A DNA stretch of 64,000 nt from Pseudofulvibacter geojedonensis (GCF_042675745.1 NZ_JBHTJM010000003.1:76018-140017); one strand, 5' to 3'. Positions 51,208 through 61,566 are shown, counted from the first letter of the stretch. Made by a program: numbers and translations. The notes: generated from the sequence alone by a model not told the origin.

Positions 51208-54200
51208 TTAATAGGGCCAGTTAGTTTTTTTCCAAATTGTAAAACTCTTAGTAAAGGTAGCTAATTCTGTTTTAGGAATAGCGTTTAATTTTAATGTCTC
51301 TGTTTGCTTTAGCATTTGTAGTAACATGCGGTATTTTTTTTCGGCATGTCTAACGTTTATAATTGGATTTTGAGGATTAAAAGAAGTTATCCATTTCAAT
51401 TCATTATAAATGTTTGATATGGCTGTATTGCAAATTATAGTACCTTCTTTTTTAAACCCCATTCTTAAATATAGTTTTCCTATTCCGAAAGCATATTGTT
51501 TGTAGGGTATTAATCTATTTGGAAATATGTTTTCACAAGTTTTTAATGTTTTATACGCTTTATCTATTTGATTTTCTTCAAATAAAGCTTGTGCCAAGAA
51601 ATAATAGTTTTGTCTTAAAATCGTTTCAGAATACAACTTGTTTTCATAACTAATAAAGGCGCTATTATTTATATTAGTAAATGGAGAGTCTTCAATTAAT
51701 ATTTTATAAGTCTCTTTGGTATCAATAATTTTAGGATTTAACTTTTCTCCATTTCTTTTTATACCAGACAATTCATAAACAAGACCTTTTTTAATTAAGA
51801 ATTTTTCTAATCCAACGAAGTGATTTTTTTTACTATTATCTAAAAACAATATTTTTCTGGAATCAAAGTTGTTCTGAATAATATTTAAAACAACTAGATC
51901 ATTGAGTCCATAAAAAGTTTTAGGAAGTTGCCAAGTGATTTGATTGGTTGGTGTTGATGAATAATATTTTTTAGAAATTAAGCTATCCTCTATTTGTCTA
52001 CGATTAGATATATTATATTTAAAAATTTGAGAAGGGACATAATTTTTCATTTGCCCGTTCCAGTTTATTTTTGTTTTGTCATTATTCAAAAAAGCAAATA
52101 ATAAATCTAACTCTACTGGCTGTTTAGTATCTTCGTTAAAAGGAACTAGTTTGTCAATTCCATTTAAATATAGTTTTTCTTTTAAATCAATTTTAATTGG
52201 TTTAGAGGTTAATATTTGCTTAGACAGGTTATTGATGTTGTTGTCTAAGTTTAATTGATCGTAATTAATGACTCTTATGTCAGTTCTGTATTTTTCAACA
52301 TACTGCAAATACCAAAGCGGAAAAGACATATTATCTCCGTTAGTAATTAAAATTGATTGTAATGGGCATGAGTCTAAGTAAGACTTTGCTAATTTATAAG
52401 CAAAATCATCTTGTTTTCTTTGATGGTTATTCCAACCTTTAGAAAGCATTTGTATAGGAGCTAAAAGTAAAAGAATAAATCCTGTTAAGGTAATTATATT
52501 TTCTTTGTTTAAAAGTTTAGATAATAACGAGTAGATAAAATTCATAGATAAACCAATCCAAACCGAAAAAACAACAAACGAACCAATAAAGATGTAATCT
52601 CGTTCTCTAACTAATAAACTGGTTGGTGGAGGATTAATGTATAAAGTTATCCCTATGCCAAAAGCCAAAAAAGTTAATAAAGTAACCCAAAAATAAGGTT
52701 TGTTCTTTAGCAATGTAAATAAACCCAGTATACCCAGTACAAAAGGTATAAAGTAGTAAGTATCATTGGTTTTGTCGTTTTTATAGTAACTAGGAATAAA
52801 ATTTTTATCTCCAATTAACTTTTTATCAATAAAATTGAAACCACTAATCCAGTTACCTTGTTCTACATATCCTAGACCGTGATGATTGTTTTGTCTTCCT
52901 ATAAAGTTCCAGAATAGATATCTTAAGTTAAGCCAATACACCTGATAATGAAAGAAAAAATGTAAATTTTCTTTAAAGGTAGGTTTTATAAAACGTTCCT
53001 CTTTGTCATTTACTGGATAAAGAATTTCTTCTCCCTTTATGGGAATCCAAGCTTTGTATAATTCACTACTTTTAGAATCGTATAATCTAGGGAAAAACAT
53101 AGAGAATTCAGATGGATGATTAACCGTTTTAAATTTTCCATTATGTGCTAGTTGGTATTTTTTCGAAGCTGTATCATAGTTGTAAATAGGATCAATGTTA
53201 GAGAAAGGATTACTAGTATTTAGAGGGGCATTGTAAGTATATCCTTTAATTAAGGGTATGTTACTTATTCCAAATTGATTCCCTTTTATATAGTCTAGTA
53301 AACGATGACTGTTATATGTTCCGTTAGCTACTAAGCTTTCTCCGTTAGATCTAACTAATGGCATTAAATAACTAGAAAAACCAATTAAAAAAAATACACT
53401 AGCCAATGTTGTATGATATAAGATAAACTTGTTTTTCTTATATGAGAAAACTAAAAGGAATCCAATAAATAAAACTAAAAATGTTAAAGTTAAAATAATA
53501 CCTGAATTCATAAACAGGCCAAAAGAGTTCACTAGTAAAAAATCTAGTTTTGCAGCTAGTTTTATTAACCCTTGAATAAAAAAACTATAAATAAAAAAGA
53601 ATAATAATGTACTGCTGATAACGGATAAGGAAAAAGTTTTAAAAGTTAACCCGTATTTTTTCTTGGTAAATAAAATAGACAAAGGAATAATTACCGATAA
53701 GGTAATTAGGTGTACACCTAAAGCTAGACCCAATAATAAAGTAAAAAGCAGTTGTAGTTTATATTCTAATTTTTTTGAGGTAGTAGCTTCCCATTTTAGA
53801 GCAATGTAAATTAAAATAGATAATAGAAAAAAAGATAATGTATATACTTCAGCTTCTGTTGAGGCTATCCAAAAACTAGTACAAAAGCCTAAACTCAGAG
53901 CACCTAAAAGGCCAGAGAAAATAGAAATAAGATTAGTTGGGTAATTAGATATTTTATCACTTATAAAGTAAGTAATATGGAATACTACAGAAACAGTTAA
54001 TGCACCAAAAAAACTAGAAACTAAATTACTAATTACTGCAGCTTTGGTAGCAGGAAAAAAAAGCAATACAAAAGCACAAAAGATACTATATAATGGTGAT
54101 CCAGGGGGGTGAGAAGCTTGTAAGTTATTACTAGTTGTAATAAACTCAGGACTATCCCAAAAACTAATTGTACTTGGTGCACAATAGGCATAAATTACAA

Positions 54201-54252
54201 ATACAATTATAAATAAAGCTAATGAAGTAATTTTTTCTGTTTTTGACATCAA
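51208..54252 (-). CDS. DUF2723 membrane protein (putative O-mannosyltransferase-like)
   Basis: 1014 residues. The N-terminal ~180 residues contain the DUF2723 signature: YAYCAPSTISFWDSPEFITTSNNLQASHPPGSPLYSIF, then many membrane helices to about residue 600. The C-terminal ~350 residues are soluble, including TPR-like helices (YFLAQALFEENQIDKAYKTLKTC). DUF2723 proteins are related to TMEM260/GT-C O-mannosyltransferases and are widespread in Bacteroidota, where protein O-glycosylation is common. It is the first gene of the minus-strand operon. Confidence 0.8.
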   Translation of the reverse strand: MMSKTEKITSLALFIIVFVIYAYCAPSTISFWDSPEFITTSNNLQASHPPGSPLYSIFCAFVLLFFPATKAAVISNLVSSFFGALTVSVVFHITYFISDKISNYPTNLISIFSGLLGALSLGFCTSFWIASTEAEVYTLSFFLLSILIYIALKWEATTSKKLEYKLQLLFTLLLGLALGVHLITLSVIIPLSILFTKKKYGLTFKTFSLSVISSTLLFFFIYSFFIQGLIKLAAKLDFLLVNSFGLFMNSGIILTLTFLVLFIGFLLVFSYKKNKFILYHTTLASVFFLIGFSSYLMPLVRSNGESLVANGTYNSHRLLDYIKGNQFGISNIPLIKGYTYNAPLNTSNPFSNIDPIYNYDTASKKYQLAHNGKFKTVNHPSEFSMFFPRLYDSKSSELYKAWIPIKGEEILYPVNDKEERFIKPTFKENLHFFFHYQVYWLNLRYLFWNFIGRQNNHHGLGYVEQGNWISGFNFIDKKLIGDKNFIPSYYKNDKTNDTYYFIPFVLGILGLFTLLKNKPYFWVTLLTFLAFGIGITLYINPPPTSLLVRERDYIFIGSFVVFSVWIGLSMNFIYSLLSKLLNKENIITLTGFILLLLAPIQMLSKGWNNHQRKQDDFAYKLAKSYLDSCPLQSILITNGDNMSFPLWYLQYVEKYRTDIRVINYDQLNLDNNINNLSKQILTSKPIKIDLKEKLYLNGIDKLVPFNEDTKQPVELDLLFAFLNNDKTKINWNGQMKNYVPSQIFKYNISNRRQIEDSLISKKYYSSTPTNQITWQLPKTFYGLNDLVVLNIIQNNFDSRKILFLDNSKKNHFVGLEKFLIKKGLVYELSGIKRNGEKLNPKIIDTKETYKILIEDSPFTNINNSAFISYENKLYSETILRQNYYFLAQALFEENQIDKAYKTLKTCENIFPNRLIPYKQYAFGIGKLYLRMGFKKEGTIICNTAISNIYNELKWITSFNPQNPIINVRHAEKKYRMLLQMLKQTETLKLNAIPKTELATFTKSFTIWKKTNWPY

Positions 54253-54984
54253 AATGATTTATGGTAGTTTAAAATTGATTTTAAGTTAATTGTAAACTCT
54301 AAAAGCTCATTAATTATTAAAAAAAAAACTAAGTTAAACTTATTGTTAAATTCTACTATAGAAAAAATGTTATTGTTTAACAAAACTAAAAATGTTTGGT
54401 TATTTCTTGGTTAAGATCTTGACTAAAATAATTGAAATTAATTATTTTTTTAATCAATGGCTATAAAATTTTGCTCTAAAATTCAAATATAATTAAAGTT
54501 GATTTTGAGGATTTTTTTAAGCTGTTTCTACACTTATTTATGATTTACTTAACTCTAATCTTTTTTTTAAATGTTAATAGATTAAAGCAACATATTATTA
54601 ATATATCATTTGCTTTGTAAGATTTATCATTTTCATTGTTAGAATCATGAAATAGTTTTTTAATTAGAAATTTTGTGTTTAATTCCTAAATTGTAAGTTC
54701 ATTAATTTGGGTAAAATGAGACCTAATGATAAGAAATGACAATATATCTTCAAGGCAAATTGATTTAGAATGAGAAAACCAACATCAAATGTTATTATAA
54801 ATTAGGTTTATGTCGTTTAAAATATACAAGTAAAGCTTTTTTTACGATTATAAAACACAAAAAGAAAAATGATTAAATTTATTGTAGGATTTTACATATT
54901 AAGTTGTTAAAAAATACTTGATTATATTTTGTTATAAATAATATAAAAATGTTAAATTGCGCTGTTTTTTATAGTTTAAATTAC
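54253..54984. other. Non-coding divergent gap
   Basis: About 730 bases of very A+T-rich sequence between divergent genes, with no supportable gene. TTGTTAAA (54343-54350) and TTTAACAA (54376-54383) form a loose inverted repeat. No clear promoter consensus was found for either side. Confidence 0.6.
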
Positions 54985-55533
54985 ATGAAAAAAATTATAA
55001 GTTTAGCATTTTTCTTCTTACATGTCAGTTTTGTGTTTTGTCAAGGGCCTGAAAAAGAAAAAAGGGTTGACGATGAATTTCCCACTCCTATAGCATTTCC
55101 CTATGAATACACAGGAGAGTATTTTGGTAATTTAAATATCTCCGATAATCTAGATACTCTGTCTAACATACCAACTGAATTTTCTTTGTTTGAATCTGAT
55201 GAAAAAAAAGATGAGTTTATTTATCAGTTAACGTTTATAAGTGGCGGTAAAAAAGAAATTAAAAAATATAAACTAAAAATCATTGATGAAGAAAAGGGGT
55301 TCTATGTTATTGAAGATTCCAATGGTTTAGAGTTTATGGCTGTTTTAATTAAAGACACTCTATATAGTACCTTTGAGTTAGATGGAAAAATTACATTTTC
55401 TACATTAAGATTTACAAATACAAGACAGGTATATCTTAAAATAGTGTTGTCTAAAAAAGTAAAAAATAAATCAAAAAATAATTTAATTAATTCAAATGTA
55501 ATATTGGTGCAACAAGCCAAGTTTACTAGATAA
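54985..55533 (+). CDS. Secreted protein, unknown function
   Basis: 182 residues from the ATG at 54985, where MKKIISLAFFFLHVSFVFCQ forms a signal peptide; the ATG at 54949 only adds a non-signal leader. The mature part is beta-rich and polar with no recognised domain. It precedes the adhesin gene by 50 bases and may be expressed with it. Confidence 0.55.
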   Translation: MKKIISLAFFFLHVSFVFCQGPEKEKRVDDEFPTPIAFPYEYTGEYFGNLNISDNLDTLSNIPTEFSLFESDEKKDEFIYQLTFISGGKKEIKKYKLKIIDEEKGFYVIEDSNGLEFMAVLIKDTLYSTFELDGKITFSTLRFTNTRQVYLKIVLSKKVKNKSKNNLINSNVILVQQAKFTR

Positions 55534-55583
55534 AATATAATTCTTTAAAGAGAAAAACAATTACTAACTAAAAAGCGATTAAA

Positions 55584-58016
55584 ATGAAAACAATTTTACT
55601 ATTCTTTTGTGTCTGTTTTTTGACTGTTATGGGGGGACATGCACAAACACTTAATGAAACGATGGGGACAGGCTCCGGAGTAAATATTTCCTCTGGAGAC
55701 TTCAATACATTCTATGGTGATAGTACAGGTAGTTTTATTACCTCAGGCTCAAGAGTAACACTTTTGGGGTATTCAGCAGGACGCAGTGTTACAACAAGTG
55801 AGCTTGTTGCAATTGGATATCTTGCAGGATATTCTAATACCACAGGTTTCGATAATACTTTTATTGGTTACGAAGCTGGAAGACTAACTGTAACTGGTGG
55901 TGACAACACATTCATTGGTGCAGAGTCTGGAGAAAACAATACAACGGGATATGACAATACATTTGTTGGAGAAGAATCTGGAGCCAACAATACTACAGGT
56001 TATGAAAACACTTTTATAGGAGAAGATGCAGGTTTTAGTAATACCACTGGGTATAAGCAAACATTCGTTGGAAACGAGGTAGGTATTTCTTCAGATGTAG
56101 GATACCGTAATACAGGTGTTGGTAGTGAATCTTTAAGTGATGTAGATGATGGGCATCATAACTCTGCTTTTGGAGACTCTGCTGGTATTGATGTTGGAGA
56201 TGGTATTTACAATACATTTGTAGGAGCAGCTGCTGGAGTAGCAACAGAATGGGCAGATTATAATACGTTCATTGGGGCCCAAGCAGGTTGGGATAATAAC
56301 AGAACAAACAATACATCAAATGCAAACCACAATACCTATGTAGGTTTCTCTACTGGTTTTACAAATCGTGAAGGGCAATATAATGTTGGTATGGGATCTT
56401 TAGCAGATTTTGATAATACCAATCGTTCAAATACCATGTTTTTTGGATATGATATTACAGCAAGTAATAACAATGTTATGGGGTTTGGAAATAACTCGTT
56501 TATTGATGGGCAATATTCTATTTCTATGGGTATTAATCACGATATTCGAGGTGATTATTCTATTATGATGGGGTATTTAGGGAACATGACCAATCTAGCT
56601 GATTACTCTGTAGGTATTGGTGATAGAGTAGACATTGAGGAAAATGATGTTGTCGGTATTGGGCGTTCTGTTGATATTGATAATCAGTTTGCAATTGCAG
56701 TTGGTTCTACAACTGTAGCATCTAATGATGGGGCTATTGTTATTGGGTATCAAGCATCTTCTACAGATCCGAGTGCTTTAGATCCAACTAATAACATTGC
56801 AATTGGTGTTTCTGCAAATGTACAAGGAACAAATGCAGTAGCAATAGGTAACTCAGCTACTGCAGTAAATGACAATACAATGGTTCTTGGAGGGGCTACA
56901 AATCCATTAAGTGTTGGTATTGGTACAGATGCACCTAATGCAAAAGCATCTTTAGATTTAACAGGATCAGCTAAAGGTTTACATTTAAATCGTTTGACTA
57001 CAGCACAGCGTACTACTTTTGGAGCCTCTTTAGCAGTTTCAGATGAAGGTATGGTAGTTTATGATACTGAAACAGATAGTTCTTATTATTGGGATGGAAC
57101 TGAATGGAAAGGTATGATGAATACAGATACACAAGATTTATCTCTTGCAACAAATACGTTAAGTTTGACAAATGGAGGATCAGTTGATTTATCGGCTTAC
57201 CTTGATAATACAGATGCACAAGCTATTTCCGTTGCTTCAAATATATTAAGTATAACAGGAAATGCTTCAACAGTAGATTTATCAGGGTATTTAGATAACA
57301 CAGATGCCCAAAATTTATCTTTATCAGGAACCACATTAAATATTAGCGGTGGTACAGGTGTTGATTTATCTTCTTTACAAGATGGGACTGGTACAGATAG
57401 TCAAAATCTTTCTTTGTCAGGAACTACATTAGATATATCTAATGGTACAGGGGTAGATTTATCTGTTTTACAAGATGGTACAGGAACAGATAATCAAGAA
57501 TTATCATTAGCTACTAACACATTGAGTATTTCTGGAGGAACAAATACTGTAGATTTGTCTGGCTATGTAAATACAGATGCTCAGAACTTAACATCTGCAA
57601 CTTTAACAGGTTCTGTACTTCAAATAGATATTCAAAACGGTTCTTCAGTATCTGTAGATATAGCACCGTTAATTGCTGATTTAGAAAATAGAGTTACAAC
57701 CCTTGAGAATTGTGCTTGTAATCCGTTGCCAGTTTCTGAGTTTGAAGCAGGTAGAATGGGACCGGTATTACACCAAAATATACCTAACCCTTTTGACGGG
57801 ACTTCTGCTATAGGTTACTATATCCCTTACACATCTGAAAGTGCACATGTAGTTTTTAGTAATGGAGTAGGGCAAATAATAAAAACGATAGAGTTGACCA
57901 AAAAAGGAAAAAATGAAATCTATGTCAATGCTTCAGATTATAGTTCTGGAATGTATTATTATACCTTGTATTTAGGAGGTAAAAAAATTGATACTAAAAA
58001 GATGATAGTAGAATAG
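55584..58016 (+). CDS. T9SS-exported adhesin with YadA-head-like and tail-fibre-like repeats
   Basis: 810 residues. Signal peptide (residues 1-20), then about 350 residues of short repeats such as NTTGYDNTFVGEESGAN and NTFIGYEAG, resembling trimeric autotransporter head repeats. The middle (about 510-680) repeats LSLSGTTLNISGGTGVDLS and DGTGTD units, as in fibre proteins. The end (PVLHQNIPNPFDGTSAIGYYIP to KKMIVE) is a type A T9SS sorting domain, so export through the outer membrane is expected. A surface adhesin or fibre role is inferred. Confidence 0.8.
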   Translation: MKTILLFFCVCFLTVMGGHAQTLNETMGTGSGVNISSGDFNTFYGDSTGSFITSGSRVTLLGYSAGRSVTTSELVAIGYLAGYSNTTGFDNTFIGYEAGRLTVTGGDNTFIGAESGENNTTGYDNTFVGEESGANNTTGYENTFIGEDAGFSNTTGYKQTFVGNEVGISSDVGYRNTGVGSESLSDVDDGHHNSAFGDSAGIDVGDGIYNTFVGAAAGVATEWADYNTFIGAQAGWDNNRTNNTSNANHNTYVGFSTGFTNREGQYNVGMGSLADFDNTNRSNTMFFGYDITASNNNVMGFGNNSFIDGQYSISMGINHDIRGDYSIMMGYLGNMTNLADYSVGIGDRVDIEENDVVGIGRSVDIDNQFAIAVGSTTVASNDGAIVIGYQASSTDPSALDPTNNIAIGVSANVQGTNAVAIGNSATAVNDNTMVLGGATNPLSVGIGTDAPNAKASLDLTGSAKGLHLNRLTTAQRTTFGASLAVSDEGMVVYDTETDSSYYWDGTEWKGMMNTDTQDLSLATNTLSLTNGGSVDLSAYLDNTDAQAISVASNILSITGNASTVDLSGYLDNTDAQNLSLSGTTLNISGGTGVDLSSLQDGTGTDSQNLSLSGTTLDISNGTGVDLSVLQDGTGTDNQELSLATNTLSISGGTNTVDLSGYVNTDAQNLTSATLTGSVLQIDIQNGSSVSVDIAPLIADLENRVTTLENCACNPLPVSEFEAGRMGPVLHQNIPNPFDGTSAIGYYIPYTSESAHVVFSNGVGQIIKTIELTKKGKNEIYVNASDYSSGMYYYTLYLGGKKIDTKKMIVE

Positions 58017-58039
58017 TCAAACAATTTAAAATCAACAAT

Positions 58040-58071
58040 AAAAAGCTATACAGAAATGTATGGCTTTTTTT
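58040..58071 (+). terminator. Intrinsic terminator after the adhesin gene
   Basis: AAAAAGCTATAC and GTATGGCTTTTT form a 12-bp stem with one T-G pair and a 6-base loop, followed by T residues. Confidence 0.8.
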
Positions 58072-58087
58072 GAACTATTTTGAATCC

Positions 58088-59074
58088 ATGAAAGAAAAAT
58101 TTATAGATAAAATTAATTTATGTTTGATTCTGATATCATTCATATTAGCATGTTTACTTCCTTTTGAGTTATTTTTAATAGGTTATGCAGTATTAGGACC
58201 ACTCCATTATTTAACAGAAACTAATTGGATAGTAAATAAAAATTATTTTGTAGCTAATAATTATTGGAAATATATAGTTGTTGTAGGTGCATTAATATAC
58301 TCTATACCATATATATGTAGTCTTTCTTATGTTAAAAGTTTTTTTGCTAATGAAATATTAGAGATACTAACGGTAAAATTAAGTGTTTATAATAATGATA
58401 TAATGTTTTTTATATTTATCACATCCTTTTTATTTGTGTTTACAAATAAAAACAAAGCTTTAATAATTAGTTTGTTAGTCACCCTTATGTTTTCAATTTT
58501 TGCGTTAAAATCAGATTTGTACATGTTACTAAATGGTGTATTGCTACCAACCATTATACACGTATATATATTTACTATATTTTTTATGATTTATGGCTTC
58601 AATAAAAACAAAATAGGAATTGTAAATATAGGTTTAATGATACTTCTTCCATTATCACTATTTTGGATTGATACAGATGTTTTTAATTATCATTTTTCTG
58701 ATTTTGTCAAAAATACCTATACTAGTAACAGTTTTCATTATTTAAATGCAAACTTGGCTAAGTTGTTTGGGGTTTATAAAGATCTTGGGTTCTTCTTCTA
58801 TGAGAAAATAGATCTCAAAATTCAAATTTTTATTTCTTTTGCTTATATGTATCATTACTTAAATTGGTTTTCAAAAACTACAATAATTGGGTGGCATAAA
58901 CAATTAACTAAACGTAAGTCAATAGGTATTGCTTTAGTATGGTTAACGATTTTATGTTGCTATATATACAATTATAGATTAGGCTTAGTAATGTCAGTTT
59001 TTTTAAGTGTTTTACATGTAATGCTAGAATTTCCGTTAAATATGATTACTGTAAAGTCATTGTTTAAAAAATAA
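58088..59074 (+). CDS. Polytopic membrane protein, unknown function
   Basis: 328 residues from the ATG at 58088, since the region before it is the terminator T-run. About nine hydrophobic helices. Conserved-looking His residues sit in or next to helices: GPLHYLTETNW near 42, YHYLNWFSKTTIIGWHK near 257 and LSVLHVMLEFPLN near the end. This His pattern is faintly like the Brp/Blh carotene-cleaving family, but I cannot confirm it. It lies between fibre genes without an obvious link. Confidence 0.55.
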   Translation: MKEKFIDKINLCLILISFILACLLPFELFLIGYAVLGPLHYLTETNWIVNKNYFVANNYWKYIVVVGALIYSIPYICSLSYVKSFFANEILEILTVKLSVYNNDIMFFIFITSFLFVFTNKNKALIISLLVTLMFSIFALKSDLYMLLNGVLLPTIIHVYIFTIFFMIYGFNKNKIGIVNIGLMILLPLSLFWIDTDVFNYHFSDFVKNTYTSNSFHYLNANLAKLFGVYKDLGFFFYEKIDLKIQIFISFAYMYHYLNWFSKTTIIGWHKQLTKRKSIGIALVWLTILCCYIYNYRLGLVMSVFLSVLHVMLEFPLNMITVKSLFKK

Positions 59075-59199
59075 AAACTTTAAAAGTTAATTAAACAAAG
59101 TATTGGTTTAAGTTGATAAATATACAAGCTCACAATTGTTATTGTAGTTTTCAGTTTAAAAAAGTGAATAAATAGTTTATTATAATTGATGTAATTGAA

Positions 59200-59207
59200 T
59201 ACTTTTG
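59200..59207 (+). promoter_or_regulatory. -7 promoter element (TACTTTTG)
   Basis: Matches TAnnTTTG and is 26 bases before the ATG at 59234, with a weak TTTA 20 bases upstream. It supports the internal start of the following gene. Confidence 0.5.
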
Positions 59208-59233
59208 CGCCAAAATTACTCAATATAAAAAAC

Positions 59234-60568
59234 ATGTTTAAAAAGATAGTATTTATTGCTGTTGCTTTTTTTATTAGCAAACAATCTGGCGCACAGAATG
59301 ATCAAGAAGTTCAAAGCTCAGAAGTAGAAAATCAAATTCAAGACCAAGTTATTACAGATGACTTAATTGTTCAAGGAAGTATTGCCGTAGGTACAGGATC
59401 TACTAATGGAGAAAATTTTGGTTTTGATACGATGAGGTTTAAAGAAGATAATTTAAGAATTCATTTTGATGATACTTCTACATCAGCTTCTTTCCCGTCA
59501 AACGATTGGAGAATAACTATAAATGATTCAGGAAACGGAGGTTCAAATTATTTTTCTATAGATGATGCTACAGCAACAACAGTACCTTTCAAATTAGAAG
59601 CAGGTTCAGGTAATAATGCTATATATGTAAAATCAGGAGGAAATGTAGGGCTTGGTACATCAAACCCTGCACTTCAATTACAAGTTACAGATGGTAATAC
59701 GCCAGGTCTTCGTCTGGAACAGAATGGCTCAAACGGATGGACGCCTCAAACTTGGGATTTGGCAGGTAATGAAGCTAATTTTTTTATCAGAGACGTGACT
59801 AATGGAAGTAAATTACCTTTAAGAATTAAACCAGGAGCTCCTACTAATACACTTTTTTTAGCAGCAAGTGGTAGTGTAGGAATCGAAAAAAATAATCCAG
59901 ATAGTAATGCTTCACTACAACTAGGTAGCACGTCTAAGGGGTTTTTAATGAATAAGTTAAATACAAGTCAAGCAACTACTTTAGCAGGAAACCTAGGAAC
60001 AGGGCATGAAGGAATGCTGATATATAATACAGATTTAAAAGGGTATTATAGTTGGACTGGTTCAGAATGGAAAGCATTGGCTTTTGTAGAGTCTGGTGCC
60101 AACTCTGTTCCTGAACTTTTAAATTATCAATCTGTGGTTAGAGCGGCAAATGGTAATGTGTTAGCTAATCAAGCAGTTAATTTTAAGATGGATATTCATC
60201 AAGGATCTTCAACAGGAACATTGGTTTATAGTGAAAGCCATAATGTTACTACTTCTTCTTTAGGAATGGTGAACTTTAAAATTGGATCTGGAAGTGTGCT
60301 GTCTGGAACTTTTTCAGCAGTAGATTGGGGAGCAGGAAATCACTATTTAAAAGTGCATATTGATGTTACAGGAGGAGATACTTTTACAGAAATGGGGACA
60401 ACTCAATTTGTAAGTGTTCCGTATGCTCTTAGAGCTAAATATGCAGAAAATATGGTTTCTACTGCTGCAGCTAGTTCTAAAGAAAAAGATATGAAAAATA
60501 AAATATCTAAGTTAGAGGCAGAGGTAAAGCAACTTAAAAGCTTAGTAGAAAACTTATTGAAAAAGTAA
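59234..60568 (+). CDS. Secreted fibre-like protein with C-terminal coiled coil
   Basis: 444 residues from the ATG at 59234 (signal MFKKIVFIAVAFFISKQSGAQ). The middle contains GNVGLGTSNPALQLQVTDG and a TSKGFLMNKLNTSQ segment, common in flavobacterial tail-fibre-like proteins. A beta domain LNYQSVVRAANGNVLANQAV... to FVSVPYALRAKYAE follows, and the last 30 residues form a coiled coil (KISKLEAEVKQLKSLVENLL). No T9SS sorting domain is present. Probably a trimeric surface or extracellular fibre component cotranscribed with the next gene. Confidence 0.7.
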   Translation: MFKKIVFIAVAFFISKQSGAQNDQEVQSSEVENQIQDQVITDDLIVQGSIAVGTGSTNGENFGFDTMRFKEDNLRIHFDDTSTSASFPSNDWRITINDSGNGGSNYFSIDDATATTVPFKLEAGSGNNAIYVKSGGNVGLGTSNPALQLQVTDGNTPGLRLEQNGSNGWTPQTWDLAGNEANFFIRDVTNGSKLPLRIKPGAPTNTLFLAASGSVGIEKNNPDSNASLQLGSTSKGFLMNKLNTSQATTLAGNLGTGHEGMLIYNTDLKGYYSWTGSEWKALAFVESGANSVPELLNYQSVVRAANGNVLANQAVNFKMDIHQGSSTGTLVYSESHNVTTSSLGMVNFKIGSGSVLSGTFSAVDWGAGNHYLKVHIDVTGGDTFTEMGTTQFVSVPYALRAKYAENMVSTAAASSKEKDMKNKISKLEAEVKQLKSLVENLLKK

Positions 60569-60576
60569 ATTCTATT

Positions 60577-61566
60577 ATGAAAAAAGGTTTAATAGTTTTA
60601 TTGCTCACAAGCTTTTTAGGTTTTAGTCAAAGTCTAGAGCGTCAGGTAATAGGAGGGGCAGGAGCTACTCTAACAGATAATTCTACAGTAATTTTAGATT
60701 ATACTGTTGGAGAGGTGGTTGTATCGAGTATTACAGATGGAAATACTTTATTAACTCAAGGTTTCCAACAAGGAGAGGTTTTGTTGTCAGTAAATATAGG
60801 GATTACTGCTTTTTTACAAGGAGCGTTGTTAAGTCCAAATAGCGGAGAGGAAAGTTTAATGAGAGATGATCTTCGTGTTGCGAACTATATACCAACAACT
60901 TCACCTTATTCAGATGGTTTAACATGCAATCCTAATGTATTTACTGTTACAGGAGCTAATGCAATAGTAGATTGGGTTTTTGTTGAGCTAAGAGATAAAA
61001 ACGACAATACTTCAGTTTTACATGGTAAATCAGCCTTGTTGCAAAGAGATGGAGATATAGTAGGAGTTGATGGAGTCTCTCCCTTAAATTTTATAACTTC
61101 TGCAAATAATTATTTTGTAGCGATTAAGCATCGTAATCATTTGGGTATAATGAGTTCTAATGCAATAGCTTTATCAGATACAGTAACTATATTAAATTTT
61201 ACTGAAGCAAATAATCAGATAACTTATGGAAACAATGCACAAACTACTCATGGTATTCCAAACGGAATTATTGCTATGTGGAGTGGTAATGCTAATTCAG
61301 ATAATACAGTTAAATATTTGGGGTCAGGAAATGATACCAATTCTATAAAAGATAAAGTTCTATCAGAAACTGGAAATACAACCAATAGTAATTTATATAC
61401 ATCACAGGGTTATCATACAGCTGATGTTAATTTAGATGGAGCTGTAAAATACCAAGGATCAGGTAACGATGCAAATACTGTTAAAGATGCTGTTTTAGCT
61501 CATCCAACTAATCAGGTTTCGCCTTCTAATTTGTTTACTATAACTGAACAATTACCTGAAAATTAA
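60577..61566 (+). CDS. Secreted protein with flavobacterial repeat domain
   Basis: 329 residues, signal MKKGLIVLLLTSFLGFSQ. N-terminal VIGGAGATLTDNSTVILDYTVGEVVV...LLTQGFQQGE is the familiar segment found before T9SS anchors in Flavobacteriia, followed by AFLQGALLSPN and LMRDDLRVANYIPTTSPYSD. Near the end, DVNLDGAVKYQGSGNDANTV resembles a dockerin-like calcium loop (DxNxDGxV). No sorting domain is visible, so the final location is uncertain. It starts 8 bases after the fibre gene. Confidence 0.7.
   Translation: MKKGLIVLLLTSFLGFSQSLERQVIGGAGATLTDNSTVILDYTVGEVVVSSITDGNTLLTQGFQQGEVLLSVNIGITAFLQGALLSPNSGEESLMRDDLRVANYIPTTSPYSDGLTCNPNVFTVTGANAIVDWVFVELRDKNDNTSVLHGKSALLQRDGDIVGVDGVSPLNFITSANNYFVAIKHRNHLGIMSSNAIALSDTVTILNFTEANNQITYGNNAQTTHGIPNGIIAMWSGNANSDNTVKYLGSGNDTNSIKDKVLSETGNTTNSNLYTSQGYHTADVNLDGAVKYQGSGNDANTVKDAVLAHPTNQVSPSNLFTITEQLPEN

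Noticed and set aside
55800..57300. Open frames on the minus strand inside the adhesin gene
   Set aside because: They arise from the repetitive codons of the plus-strand repeats, have low-complexity His/Gln/Leu-rich translations and no start context.
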